Positions 31,591-39,656 of a stretch of DNA of 44,642 nt are shown here, piece by piece. Source of the DNA: an uncultured Collinsella sp. Its GTDB lineage: Bacteria > Actinomycetota > Coriobacteriia > Coriobacteriales > Coriobacteriaceae. Position numbers and translations under genes: made by a program. The notes under the pieces are model-generated. The model saw only the letters and a program-made list of their open reading frames with translations, was not told the DNA's origin and made no database searches. Numbering within the stretch: position 1 is the stretch's first letter; every line of letters begins with the position of its first letter. The stretch spans positions 1-44,642 of the forward strand of contig CAAELZ010000022.1 of assembly GCA_900756945.1 (NCBI GenBank), written 5' to 3'.

Positions 31591-32361
31591 CTACTTCTTC
31601 TTGTGCGGGCGCGGCTTCTTCTCGCGACGAGTGACCTCAACCTGCAGCGGCGCGTTCTTAAGGCGCTCCTCCTCATCGGCCTTCGCCTTGTCGATGACCT
31701 TCTGCGTCACAAAAATCTGCTGGATAACCTGCCAAGCAGACGAGACATCGTAGTACAGCAGAACACCAACGGGAAGGCTCCAGCCCATCCAAAGCATCAT
31801 GACCGTCATGACAACGGCCATCATACGCATGCTCTGGGCCTGCTGGCCGGTCTGGTTGCGCGACATATAGAGCTGCGGAATCAGGGTCAGGACGGCGAAC
31901 AGGATCAGGCAGACCAGCGCAGGCAGTGCAACCATAAAGCCATCGGCAAAGGAAGCGCTCGGCGTGGTGGTCAGGTCGGGCAGGATATTGAAGAACGAGA
32001 ACGTGCCCTCGTTAAAGTACTGCGGCAGGTTACGAAGCAGCGTAAACAGGGCAAACAGGATAGGCATCTGAATCAAAAGCGGCAGACAACCAGCCATGGG
32101 GTTGAACTTGTTCTCGCTGTAGAACTTCTGCATCTCCTCGGCCTGACGCTGGGGATCGTCGGCATAGCGCTCCTGGATCTCGAGCATCTTGGGCTGCAGC
32201 ACCTGCATGCGAGCCGTCGACTTGGTCGACTTGAGCATAAGCGGCGTCAGCAGCAGACGGATGATGACCACCAGGATGATGATGGACAGGCCCCAGTCGA
32301 CCGCAAAGGTCTGGATGAGCTTGAGCAGCTCGAAAAGGATGTTAACGATCCAATCCCACAT
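31591..32361 (-). CDS. yidC: Membrane protein insertase YidC
   Basis: A 256-residue insertase of the short Gram-positive type, lacking the large periplasmic domain of Gram-negative YidC. It has about five membrane segments. The conserved Arg in IIRLLLTPLMLKS sits in the hydrophilic groove, followed by NPMAGCLPLLIQMPILFALF. A basic tail rich in Lys/Arg ends in KKK, as in ribosome-binding forms. No lipobox is seen at the N terminus. GGAGG lies nine bases before the ATG. Confidence 0.95.
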   Translation of the reverse strand: MWDWIVNILFELLKLIQTFAVDWGLSIIILVVIIRLLLTPLMLKSTKSTARMQVLQPKMLEIQERYADDPQRQAEEMQKFYSENKFNPMAGCLPLLIQMPILFALFTLLRNLPQYFNEGTFSFFNILPDLTTTPSASFADGFMVALPALVCLILFAVLTLIPQLYMSRNQTGQQAQSMRMMAVVMTVMMLWMGWSLPVGVLLYYDVSSAWQVIQQIFVTQKVIDKAKADEEERLKNAPLQVEVTRREKKPRPHKKK

Positions 32362-32390
32362 GTAAGTTTTCCTCCGATAGCGAGTGCCCG

Positions 32391-32615
32391 CTAGGGCACA
32401 GGGTCATAACCGCCGACGTGCAGGGGATTGCAGCGAGCGATGCGCCTCACGGCAAGCCAGCAGCCTCTCAAAACACCGTACTTCTCAATCGCCTGGATGG
32501 CGTATTGCGAGCACGTTGGGTAATAAATGCAGGCGTCAGGCAATAAGGGCGAAATAACCTGTTGATATATGCGAATAGGAGCGATGGCAACACGTCGCAA
32601 AACGTGATTGCTCAT
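32391..32615 (-). CDS. yidD: Membrane protein insertion efficiency factor YidD
   Basis: A 74-residue protein with the family pattern IRIYQQVISPLLPDACIYYPTCSQYAIQAI and a C-terminal CNPLHVGGYDPVP, helping YidC-dependent insertion. Its ATG overlaps the rnpA stop by four bases, with GGAGG inside the end of rnpA. Confidence 0.95.
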   Translation of the reverse strand: MSNHVLRRVAIAPIRIYQQVISPLLPDACIYYPTCSQYAIQAIEKYGVLRGCWLAVRRIARCNPLHVGGYDPVP

Positions 32616-32950
32616 CGCTCCTCCCCGGCAACGCCGGCGCGTTTCATAAGCGAACGCAATGCCTTGTCCATCTCCTGCGGCGAGGAAACCCTCGTCTTGG
32701 GAGTTGCGAACAAGATGATGTCATAACCCGCAACGGGAAATCCACAGCTGCGGGCGGCCTCGCGCATCACACGCTTAGAACGGTTGCGCACGACAGCACA
32801 ACCGAGCCGTTTAGCACCAACGAAGGCGACCCTTCCGGAGTCGCCTTCGCCAACCGATTCACATATGGTCATTCGAATCAGAGGGTGATTGAAACGACGC
32901 CCCTGACTGAACACATGCTCGAAATCTTGCCGAGACTTAATAGTCTTCAT
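32612..32950 (-). CDS. rnpA: Ribonuclease P protein component
   Basis: A 112-residue basic protein that assists the RNase P RNA in 5' maturation of tRNAs. The signature NRSKRVMREAAR and the N-terminal IKSRQDFEHVFSQGRRF are present. It lies 20 bases after rpmH and overlaps yidD, the universal order. Confidence 0.95.
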   Translation of the reverse strand: MKTIKSRQDFEHVFSQGRRFNHPLIRMTICESVGEGDSGRVAFVGAKRLGCAVVRNRSKRVMREAARSCGFPVAGYDIILFATPKTRVSSPQEMDKALRSLMKRAGVAGEER

Positions 32951-32970
32951 GCGAGATGTGTGTATCGCTG

Positions 32971-33105
32971 CTAGACAGTGAGACGCTTGCGGCCCTTGGC
33001 GCGACGACGGGCGAGCACGGCACGACCACCCTTAGTGGCCATACGGGCACGGAAGCCATGGGTCTTGGCACGCTTACGCTTATTAGGCTGATACGTACGC
33101 TTCAT
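32971..33105 (-). CDS. rpmH: 50S ribosomal protein L34
   Basis: A 44-residue basic protein with MKRTYQPNKRKRAKTHGF and the end LARRRAKGRKRL. AGGAGG lies eight bases before the ATG at 33105. A longer in-frame extension to 33165 is not L34-like and is rejected. Confidence 0.97.
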   Translation of the reverse strand: MKRTYQPNKRKRAKTHGFRARMATKGGRAVLARRRAKGRKRLTV

Positions 33106-33450
33106 CTTAAGTTCCTCCTGCTGCATTTCGAGTGTCCGCGGGGGCGCGGACGCAGATATAGACACGTGAGCTTGAAGATTGTAGGGAAATCAATGTTCAA
33201 ATGTCAAGAAATCAAAGGTAAAAGGTTGCGCAGTTCACACGGTTCCCCCATAAGCCAAGCTCGATTTAGCGATGTATGGCAACTTTTCACGATATTTCAT
33301 CGAGTTTTCAACAGGTCATGTTGGCAATGTTGAGAACTTTTCGCCCGTTTTCCAAAGTTTTCAACAGGTTTTGAAAAATTGTCGAAAGATGAGAAACATT
33401 GCACAGTGAGCTACTATTTGTTCGAAACCTTATGAAAGATTGCGAGCGGC
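33106..33450. other. oriC left part with DnaA-box-like sequences
   Basis: No gene. TTTTCAACA occurs at 33305-33313 and 33358-33366, TTCTCAACA on the opposite strand at 33328-33336, and TTGTCGAAA at 33379-33387. These resemble DnaA boxes of high-GC Gram-positives (TTGTCCACA type) with one or two changes. The 14-mer AGTTTTCAACAGGT at 33356-33369 recurs inverted in the dnaA-dnaN gap at 36556-36569. The region also holds the divergent promoters of rpmH and of the dnaA-linked ATPase gene. Confidence 0.65.
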
Positions 33451-34803
33451 ATGTCTGACGACTTTTACACCATGGTCGATTCCGGAGACCCGGCACCCGA
33501 CAACGAGCACATCACCGGCGTGCGCGAGGAGCGTGAGGAAGGCGAGCAGACGACCACGCAGGCGCCAAAAGCCATGTACGCCGCACGCATCGCCGTCTAT
33601 GACGACATGCTGTCGACACCGCGTGTGATCGTCATTGATCCGCAAGATGTCCGCACGTATTTGGAAGAGACCACCAACACCGTCTACCAGTGCATGAAAG
33701 AACAAGGTGGCCATATCTCGCTCATGGTCATCCGCGAGATTGTCGAAAACTTTATCCACGCGCACTTTGCCGAGCCCATCATCTCGATTCTGGACGGCGG
33801 AGACACCATCCGCTTTGCCGATCAAGGACCCGGCATCGACGACAAGGAGCGCGCGTTCGACTTTGGCGTTACCAATGCAAACAGCAAGATGAAGCGCTAT
33901 ATCCGTGGAACCGGAGCAGGGTTTCCCATGGTGCAGGAGTATTTGGAAAACGCCGGCGGTGCCGTATCCATCGAGGACAACATGGGCAACGGCACCGTGG
34001 TTACGGTAAGCCTGAACCCTAAACGCGTGCAGGAAATCGAGCGTGCCGGCGGACGCGGTGCTGCCGTGCGGCCCGAGACGGAGCAGCCCACATACCCCCT
34101 GCCGGGAGCTTTTGCTCAGCAGCCCATGGCAACGCAGCAGATGCAGCCCCCCGTGGGACAGATGCAGCAGCCCGGAATGTTTCCTACACAAGAGCCCCAG
34201 GCGACATCGATGTCGATGCCGCCAAACATGCCAGAGACCATGCCGCTGGCGGATCAGGATGCAGCAGCAATGCAGCAGGCGACGGGGGCACCGAGTGGCC
34301 AGCAAATGGGCTATCAGCCGTACCAACAGGGATATCCATATCAGCAGATGCCGTCACTGGGGTATGGCCAGCAGTTCCCGCAACAGTACCAGCAGGGATA
34401 TCAGCAGCCGTACCAGCAGATGCCGCAGCAGCAGTACAACCCTTGGGCCCAGCAGATGCCTCCGCAGCCTTACCAACAGTGGCCTCAAAGTTTTCAACAG
34501 CAAATGCCGCCGATGCAGAGTTCTCAACAACCAGCAGCTCAAATGATGTATCCTAATACAGCAAATCAGTATGCGCAGCCACAACCGGACGTGTTCGTAA
34601 GCGATCGCGGCAACGCCGCGCTGGGCTATCTGGCGCAAAATCAAGCGTGCGGTGCTACCGATCTGGCGAGGGCGTTTGGAAACTCGGCCCCCACTTGGTC
34701 ACGCACGCTCAATGACTTGGCGCAGGCCGGCTTGGTCATCAAGCATGGCCAGAAATACCATCTGACCGAACTCGGCGCCGCTCGCGTGCGAGCTCAGAGC
34801 TAA
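33451..34803 (+). CDS. dnaA-linked ATPase with prion-like and winged-helix domains
   Basis: A 450-residue protein I cannot name. Residues ~60-190 form a GHKL-type ATP-binding fold: N-box REIVENFIHAHF (Glu96, Asn100), G1 ADQGPGI (Asp124), and G2 GTGAGFPMVQEYLENAGG followed by NGTVVTVSL. There is no histidine-phosphorylation box, so it is nearer to anti-sigma-type kinases or a binding/ATPase module than to a sensor kinase. Residues ~210-380 are extremely rich in Gln, Tyr, Pro and Met, like yeast prion domains. The end (~385-448) looks like a winged helix (ATDLARAFGNSAPTWSRTL, LVIKHGQKYHLTELG). The stop is 15 bases from the dnaA GTG, so they share a transcript. A regulatory role at dnaA or oriC is inference. 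Confidence 0.85.
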   Translation: MSDDFYTMVDSGDPAPDNEHITGVREEREEGEQTTTQAPKAMYAARIAVYDDMLSTPRVIVIDPQDVRTYLEETTNTVYQCMKEQGGHISLMVIREIVENFIHAHFAEPIISILDGGDTIRFADQGPGIDDKERAFDFGVTNANSKMKRYIRGTGAGFPMVQEYLENAGGAVSIEDNMGNGTVVTVSLNPKRVQEIERAGGRGAAVRPETEQPTYPLPGAFAQQPMATQQMQPPVGQMQQPGMFPTQEPQATSMSMPPNMPETMPLADQDAAAMQQATGAPSGQQMGYQPYQQGYPYQQMPSLGYGQQFPQQYQQGYQQPYQQMPQQQYNPWAQQMPPQPYQQWPQSFQQQMPPMQSSQQPAAQMMYPNTANQYAQPQPDVFVSDRGNAALGYLAQNQACGATDLARAFGNSAPTWSRTLNDLAQAGLVIKHGQKYHLTELGAARVRAQS

Positions 34804-34818
34804 AGAACGGGAGAGATA

Positions 34819-36543
34819 GTGGACGAGGAAGCAAGCATCATCCTGGGGGATGCCATCGCCTTTTGCCAGCGCGACGGCCAAGATGCACGCCTCATCAACA
34901 TGCTGGGGCAATCGCGCGCCATAAGCCTAACCGAAGATACGCTCACGATCGAGGCCCCCTCGCGCTTTGCCATCGCGCAGCTCAAAAAGCATCAGCCGAC
35001 CATTGAGGCCTATCTGGAAGAAATCGCCTTTGCGCCGATCGCGCTCGATATCGCGGCACCGCAAGGCGCAACGGCCGAATCCGCTGCCGCGACGGCGCCC
35101 GCCACGGCTCCCGCTGCTTCCCCGGCGGCGCCGGCCGACGCGGGCGCCGTGCCGACAATCGAGCACCAGCACGGCGATGTTTCCCGTGAAACCATGACAC
35201 CGTTGCCGACCGCGGCGGCGACGTCAACGAACGCGCCCGTCACGCACATGCCCATCGCTCACGACGCAGCGGCGGGCGCGGATTCGGGCATTGCAATCAA
35301 GAACACGCTCTCGGCCGATGATTTTCGTCGCATGATGAAGCAGATGAAGGGCGGAACGCCGACTACATCCACGCAAGCTGTGACCCCTGCTTCACCCATG
35401 CCAGCACCGACCGTGCCGGCCGAGCAGAATACGGATGGAGCCCCACTCGCCGCGAACTCAAAATTTACCTTTGAGAACTTTGTCTACGGCCCCGAGAACA
35501 GCCATGCCTATCGCTCGGCACTCAAGTTTGCCGCCCTCGCGGACGAACGCGGCACGTGCACATCACTGTTCATCTACGGCAAATCGGGCCTGGGCAAGAC
35601 GCACCTGCTGCTTGCCATCAAAAACGAGCTCGCCGAGAAGTCGCCCGAGATCAAGGTCAAGTATGCCAACTCCCAGGCATATCTGGACGACCTGATGACC
35701 GAGTTCGACCGCCAAAAGAAGAGCAACGCCCCCATCATGCAGGCGTACCACGGCGTGGACGTGCTCATCATCGATGACATCCAAAACATCATCGGCAAGC
35801 GCGCGAGCGTGGACTATTTTTTCCAGCTCATGGACGAGTTCATCCGCAACAACAAGAAGGTCGTCATCGCGGCAGACCGCGCCCCCAAGGACCTGAGCAT
35901 GGACGAGCGTCTGACCAGCCGCTTCAACGCCGGCATGCTCTGCCTGGTCGCAGAGCCCAGCTACGAGATGAAATACAAGATCTTGCAGCGCTATTACGAG
36001 AACACCATCGTCGCCGCTCCCGAGGCAGGCGACGACTCGTTGCTGGCGGCCTACGGGGGCGACGGCGGGCACCTGACCGACGAGCACTTTAAACACATGG
36101 CAGAGGTCTCGGGCACCAACATCCGCGAACTCGAGAGCTTTTGCGAGCGCTGCGCCGGCGAGGCGGGCGACCGCGAGCGCGAGGGCGGGGAGCTCACCTT
36201 TGACGATATCGACGCCATCGCCAGCCAGTACTTCGACACATCGGCCAAAAAGATCAACGTCCAGACGGTTCAATCCGTCATCGAAGAGCAGTACGGCGTG
36301 ACGCACGAGGAGCTCATCGGCCCGCGTCGCAACGCCAATATCGCCAAAGCACGCCATATCGCTATCTACCTGGCCATCGAGATGTGCGAGATGACGACCA
36401 CGGCGGTGGGCGCCGAATTTGGCAACCGCAACCACTCGACCGTCAGCACGAGTTACAAAAAGGTCCAGAAGATGATCCAGGAAGACCGCACCGTCACCGA
36501 AGACCTCAAGTCGCTGCGCGATAAAATTACACTGCGCTCGTAG
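34819..36543 (+). CDS. dnaA: Chromosomal replication initiator DnaA
   Basis: A 574-residue initiator that binds DnaA boxes and opens oriC. Domain I (~1-75) is divergent, and domain II is unusually long and Ala/Pro/Thr-rich (~80-210). Domain III has Walker A GKSGLGKTH (254-262) and Walker B VLIIDDIQN. Domain IV carries the DNA-binding signature around FGNRNHSTVSTSYKK. The total exceeds the usual 440-520 residues mainly through domain II. GTG start with GGGAGAG upstream. A near-parS sequence lies in codons ~120-125. Confidence 0.97.
   Translation: MDEEASIILGDAIAFCQRDGQDARLINMLGQSRAISLTEDTLTIEAPSRFAIAQLKKHQPTIEAYLEEIAFAPIALDIAAPQGATAESAAATAPATAPAASPAAPADAGAVPTIEHQHGDVSRETMTPLPTAAATSTNAPVTHMPIAHDAAAGADSGIAIKNTLSADDFRRMMKQMKGGTPTTSTQAVTPASPMPAPTVPAEQNTDGAPLAANSKFTFENFVYGPENSHAYRSALKFAALADERGTCTSLFIYGKSGLGKTHLLLAIKNELAEKSPEIKVKYANSQAYLDDLMTEFDRQKKSNAPIMQAYHGVDVLIIDDIQNIIGKRASVDYFFQLMDEFIRNNKKVVIAADRAPKDLSMDERLTSRFNAGMLCLVAEPSYEMKYKILQRYYENTIVAAPEAGDDSLLAAYGGDGGHLTDEHFKHMAEVSGTNIRELESFCERCAGEAGDREREGGELTFDDIDAIASQYFDTSAKKINVQTVQSVIEEQYGVTHEELIGPRRNANIAKARHIAIYLAIEMCEMTTTAVGAEFGNRNHSTVSTSYKKVQKMIQEDRTVTEDLKSLRDKITLRS
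35178..35193. promoter_or_regulatory. Degenerate parS-like site inside dnaA
   Basis: TGTTTCCCGTGAAACC differs from the perfect parS at two positions, one central and the last base. It lies in the disordered domain II coding region, where the protein sequence is little constrained. Confidence 0.4.
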
Positions 36544-36781
36544 GGAAATAGAGACACCTGTTGAAAACTTGTCGAAACCACGGGCATAAGGTGTCTAAAA
36601 CCCAACCCGCGGTGATGAAAAGTTTTGCGCAGGTTTTGAACGTGGAAAACCACCCCTGTTGCACACAGGTTGATGTCGATTCTCTTTCTGGGTCTGACCT
36701 GCGTCTTTGGGAGTAATCAACAGTTTCGTCAGTGCTATTACTATTATTAAGATATTTATATCTATAGAAAGGTATTAAAAG
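36544..36781. other. oriC right part: DnaA-box-like sites and AT-rich tract
   Basis: Between dnaA and dnaN. ACCTGTTGAAAACT (36556-36569) is the exact reverse complement of the 14-mer at 33356-33369, followed by TTGTCGAAA (36569-36577). CGTGGAAAA (36641-36649) and TGTTGCACA (36657-36665) are further box-like 9-mers. The stretch 36733-36780 is very AT-rich (ATTACTATTATTAAGAT and beyond) and is a good candidate for the unwinding element. AGAAAGG before dnaN is its ribosome site. Confidence 0.7.
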
Positions 36782-37885
36782 ATGAAGTTCACCGTCAGCC
36801 AGAGCTCGCTTACACAAGCCATCGGCGTCGTTATGAAGGGTGTCGCTTCGGCATCCACCCTTCCCATCCTGTCGGGCGTGCTCGTCAAGGCGCAAGACGG
36901 CATCTTGGAATTCCAGACCTCTAACTACACCATCTCGATCCGTCATCGCATCGCGGCGCATGTCGAAGAAGAGGGCGAGATGGTTATCCCCTGTAAGATG
37001 CTCTCCAATATCACCAAGACCCTCCCCGATGCTCCGGTCACCTTTGAGCTGTCCGAGCGCCAGGTGCTGATTAGTTGCGAGAAGAGCTCTTTCCGCCTGA
37101 ACACACTCGATGCCAATGACTTCCCCGAGTTTCCGGCCTATGCCATCGAGAGTGCCGTGGAGCTGCCGACCGATATCTTGTCCGAAATGGTCGGCCGCGT
37201 GTGGCGCGTCACCTCGACCGACAAGGCCCGCCCCATCCTGGGCGGTGTGCACATGAAGGTCGAGAACAACACCGTGCGCCTGGTGGCGACCGATTCCTTC
37301 CGCTTGGCCGTGTGCGATACGCAGGTCGAGACCTCGACCCTCGAGGGCTCCTTTGAGCTCAACGTTCCAGCCGACGCCTTTAACGACGCGCTGAACATCA
37401 TGGCCAGCCAGGCGACCATTATGATCGGGGCTACCGACACCCAGGTCGTCTTCGAGGCCGGCAACACCACCTACGTGTCGCGCCGCATCGAGGGCGTGTA
37501 CCCCAACTACAAGCAGCTCATCCCCGATTCGTGCGTGACGAGCGTCAAGATCGACGTCGCCGCCTTTAACGCCGCCCTCAAGCGCGTGGCCGTTATCGCG
37601 AGCGCCAACCCCGCCGTCAAGTTCGAGATCGATGTCGAGAACGGGCAGATGGGCCTGTCCTCCATTTCCAATGACCAGGACCTTGCGCAGGAGACGATCG
37701 ATGTCGGGGCCGAGGGCGAGTCGGGTACCATCGCCTTCAACTACCACTACATCTTCGGCTGCCTCAATGCCCTGTCCAAGGAGAAGGAGATCACGCTGGA
37801 GCTCAAGAGCTACTCGCAGGCGGGCATCTTCAAGTCCTACGACAAGATCAACTACCTGTACCTGGTCATGCCGGTCCGCATCTAG
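36782..37885 (+). CDS. dnaN: DNA polymerase III beta sliding clamp
   Basis: A 367-residue ring-forming clamp that tethers polymerase III and other partners. The three-fold repeated domain architecture and family stretches VMKGVASASTLPILSGVL, VRLVATDSFRLAV and the C-terminal YLYLVMPVRI are seen. It follows the AT-rich part of oriC and precedes recF by nine bases. Confidence 0.96.
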   Translation: MKFTVSQSSLTQAIGVVMKGVASASTLPILSGVLVKAQDGILEFQTSNYTISIRHRIAAHVEEEGEMVIPCKMLSNITKTLPDAPVTFELSERQVLISCEKSSFRLNTLDANDFPEFPAYAIESAVELPTDILSEMVGRVWRVTSTDKARPILGGVHMKVENNTVRLVATDSFRLAVCDTQVETSTLEGSFELNVPADAFNDALNIMASQATIMIGATDTQVVFEAGNTTYVSRRIEGVYPNYKQLIPDSCVTSVKIDVAAFNAALKRVAVIASANPAVKFEIDVENGQMGLSSISNDQDLAQETIDVGAEGESGTIAFNYHYIFGCLNALSKEKEITLELKSYSQAGIFKSYDKINYLYLVMPVRI

Positions 37886-37894
37886 CGCTGCGCC

Positions 37895-39001
37895 ATGACC
37901 ATGTTCGCCCGCGAACTTTCCGTCGCGCACTACCGCAGCTTCGATAGCTATCGCCTTGCCCTGGACGAGGGCGTGACGATACTTGCGGGACCCAACGCGG
38001 CGGGAAAGACCAATCTCATAGAGGCGCTGCAGCTGCTGACGAGCGGCGCCTCGTTTAGGCATCCGACCGCAGCCGAGCTCGTCCATGACGGCGTGGGCTC
38101 GTGCAAGATCGAGCTGAGGCTCGAGGGCGACGGCCGCGTGCTTGATATGGGATTGAGCGCGGAGGACGGTAAGCGCTCGTTTAGTCGCAACGGCAAGAGA
38201 TGCTCTGCCGCCGGTGTGCGCGGGATTCTGCCGAGCGTGCTGTTTTGCCCCGACCATCTGGACATGGTTAAGCGAGGCGCCAGTGTGCGCCGCGCCGCCC
38301 TCGATGACTTTGGCATGCAGCTGAGCGCGCGTTATGCCGATCTTGCGAGCACCTATGGGCGCTGCGTGACCCAGCGTAACGCCCTGCTCAAGGAGACCTG
38401 GTGCTGTCGCGAGATGCTCGGCGCGTGGAACGATTCGATTGCTCGCGCGGGCTCGGCCCTGCTCGTGCACCGGTTGGCCCTACTCGACCGGCTGGCGGGC
38501 CATGTGCACACTGCCTACGGGCAAGTGGCGTCCGGCGAGGCTGCCAACGTGACCTATGCGTCCACGCTGGGGGATTTGCCCCAGGTCGAGGATCGCGAAG
38601 AGCTGAAGGGTTGGGCGTACGAGCGCATGCTGGCTGCCCTTGACGAGCATGCCGACGAGGAAATTCGCCGCGGCGTGACGTTGGTGGGACCGCATCGCGA
38701 CGAGATCGAGTTCACCGTGGCTGGTCGCTCCGCCCGTTCATTTGCCAGCCAAGGACAGCAGCGCACGCTGGTGCTGTCCTGGAAGGTGGCCGAGGTTGCC
38801 GTGGCTCGCGATGTCCTGGGCACCGCCCCACTGCTGCTTTTGGACGACGTGATGAGCGAGCTCGACGGCGAGCGTCGCGGCGCTTTCCTGCGGCTGATTG
38901 GCGATGATATCCAGACGGTCATAACCACGACCAACCTGGGGTACTTTACCGATGACCTGCTTGATCGAGCCAAGGTGGTGAGCATGGGTGAGACGTGCTA
39001 A
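37895..39001 (+). CDS. recF: DNA replication and repair protein RecF
   Basis: A 368-residue SMC-like ATPase that helps load RecA at gaps. Walker A AGPNAAGKTNLIEAL, the signature FASQGQQRTLVLSWK and Walker B LLLLDDVMSELD are present. No strong ribosome site is visible, so translation may depend on coupling with dnaN. It overlaps the next gene by 14 bases. Confidence 0.95.
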   Translation: MTMFARELSVAHYRSFDSYRLALDEGVTILAGPNAAGKTNLIEALQLLTSGASFRHPTAAELVHDGVGSCKIELRLEGDGRVLDMGLSAEDGKRSFSRNGKRCSAAGVRGILPSVLFCPDHLDMVKRGASVRRAALDDFGMQLSARYADLASTYGRCVTQRNALLKETWCCREMLGAWNDSIARAGSALLVHRLALLDRLAGHVHTAYGQVASGEAANVTYASTLGDLPQVEDREELKGWAYERMLAALDEHADEEIRRGVTLVGPHRDEIEFTVAGRSARSFASQGQQRTLVLSWKVAEVAVARDVLGTAPLLLLDDVMSELDGERRGAFLRLIGDDIQTVITTTNLGYFTDDLLDRAKVVSMGETC

Positions 39002-39551
39002 TTACGAGCGCGAGAGCGAGACAGTCGCCTTCAGCGGGTTTTTGAACGCAGAGCGCCAGCGCATCCTGGCGGCTGCAACGCCTAAGCGCCGTGCGCAGAT
39101 GGAGGCCGCCGAGGAGTCGCGCACGGTCTATCGCGCATGGAACGCGGTGTGCTCGGGCACGCGCGAGGGGCGGCATGTGACGGGACTGCGTTACCTGCCC
39201 GAGCCCAATGAGCTGCTGGTGTATCTCGACTCGCCCTCGTGGACGCAGGAAATGACGCTGTTGCGCGAGATCATCCGCGCGCGCATGGAGCGCGCCGGTG
39301 CGCATGTGGACGGCCTGGTGTTCAAAACCACCGCGCCCGGTCACACGCCGCCCGCCGCCAAGGAGCGCCTGCGCCCGGCGACGACCGAGCGACCGCCGGC
39401 CCCGCATGCCGACCTAAGTGAGGCCGAGCGCACCGAGATTGAGCGCCAAGTGGCGCCCATCGAAGACCAAAAACTGCGCGAGGCCCTCGAGAATGCCATG
39501 AGAGCCAGTGCCGAGTGGGCCAAGGGCGTGCAAAGCAAAAAAGAGCCTTAA
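38988..39551 (+). CDS. dciA: DciA-like helicase-loading protein (DUF721)
   Basis: A 187-residue protein with an N-terminal DUF721 domain: VYRAWNAVCSGTREGRHVTGLRYLP, ELLVYLDSPSWTQEMTLLREIIRARM. DciA is the ancestral loader of the DnaB helicase in bacteria lacking DnaC or DnaI. The C-terminal third is Pro/Glu-rich and probably flexible. GTG start inside the end of recF. The recF-dciA-gyrB order is common in Actinobacteria. Confidence 0.85.
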   Translation: MRRANYERESETVAFSGFLNAERQRILAAATPKRRAQMEAAEESRTVYRAWNAVCSGTREGRHVTGLRYLPEPNELLVYLDSPSWTQEMTLLREIIRARMERAGAHVDGLVFKTTAPGHTPPAAKERLRPATTERPPAPHADLSEAERTEIERQVAPIEDQKLREALENAMRASAEWAKGVQSKKEP

Positions 39552-39579
39552 ATCGCATCTGGTGGCCTTGTAGAGCCAA

Positions 39580-39607
39580 ATACCCTCGTTCCCGAGGGTA
39601 TTTTTTT
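39580..39607 (+). terminator. Terminator of the dnaN-recF-dciA transcript
   Basis: ATACCCTCG and CGAGGGTAT form a perfect stem with a short loop, followed by TTTTTTT. It isolates gyrB from the upstream genes. The gyrB promoter should lie within the next 50 bases. Confidence 0.95.
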
Positions 39608-39656
39608 ACGATAAACTAGTAAGGCTGTACACATTTTCTTGACTGAAGGAGGACGT

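Noticed and set aside
33451..34803. Reading the dnaA-linked ATPase as a sensor histidine kinase
   Set aside because: There is no HisKA H-box, no membrane segment and no receiver partner. Only the ATP-binding fold is shared.
36527..38470. 647-codon open frame on the minus strand
   Set aside because: It is antisense to dnaN and recF and crosses the oriC AT-rich tract. It is a shadow frame.
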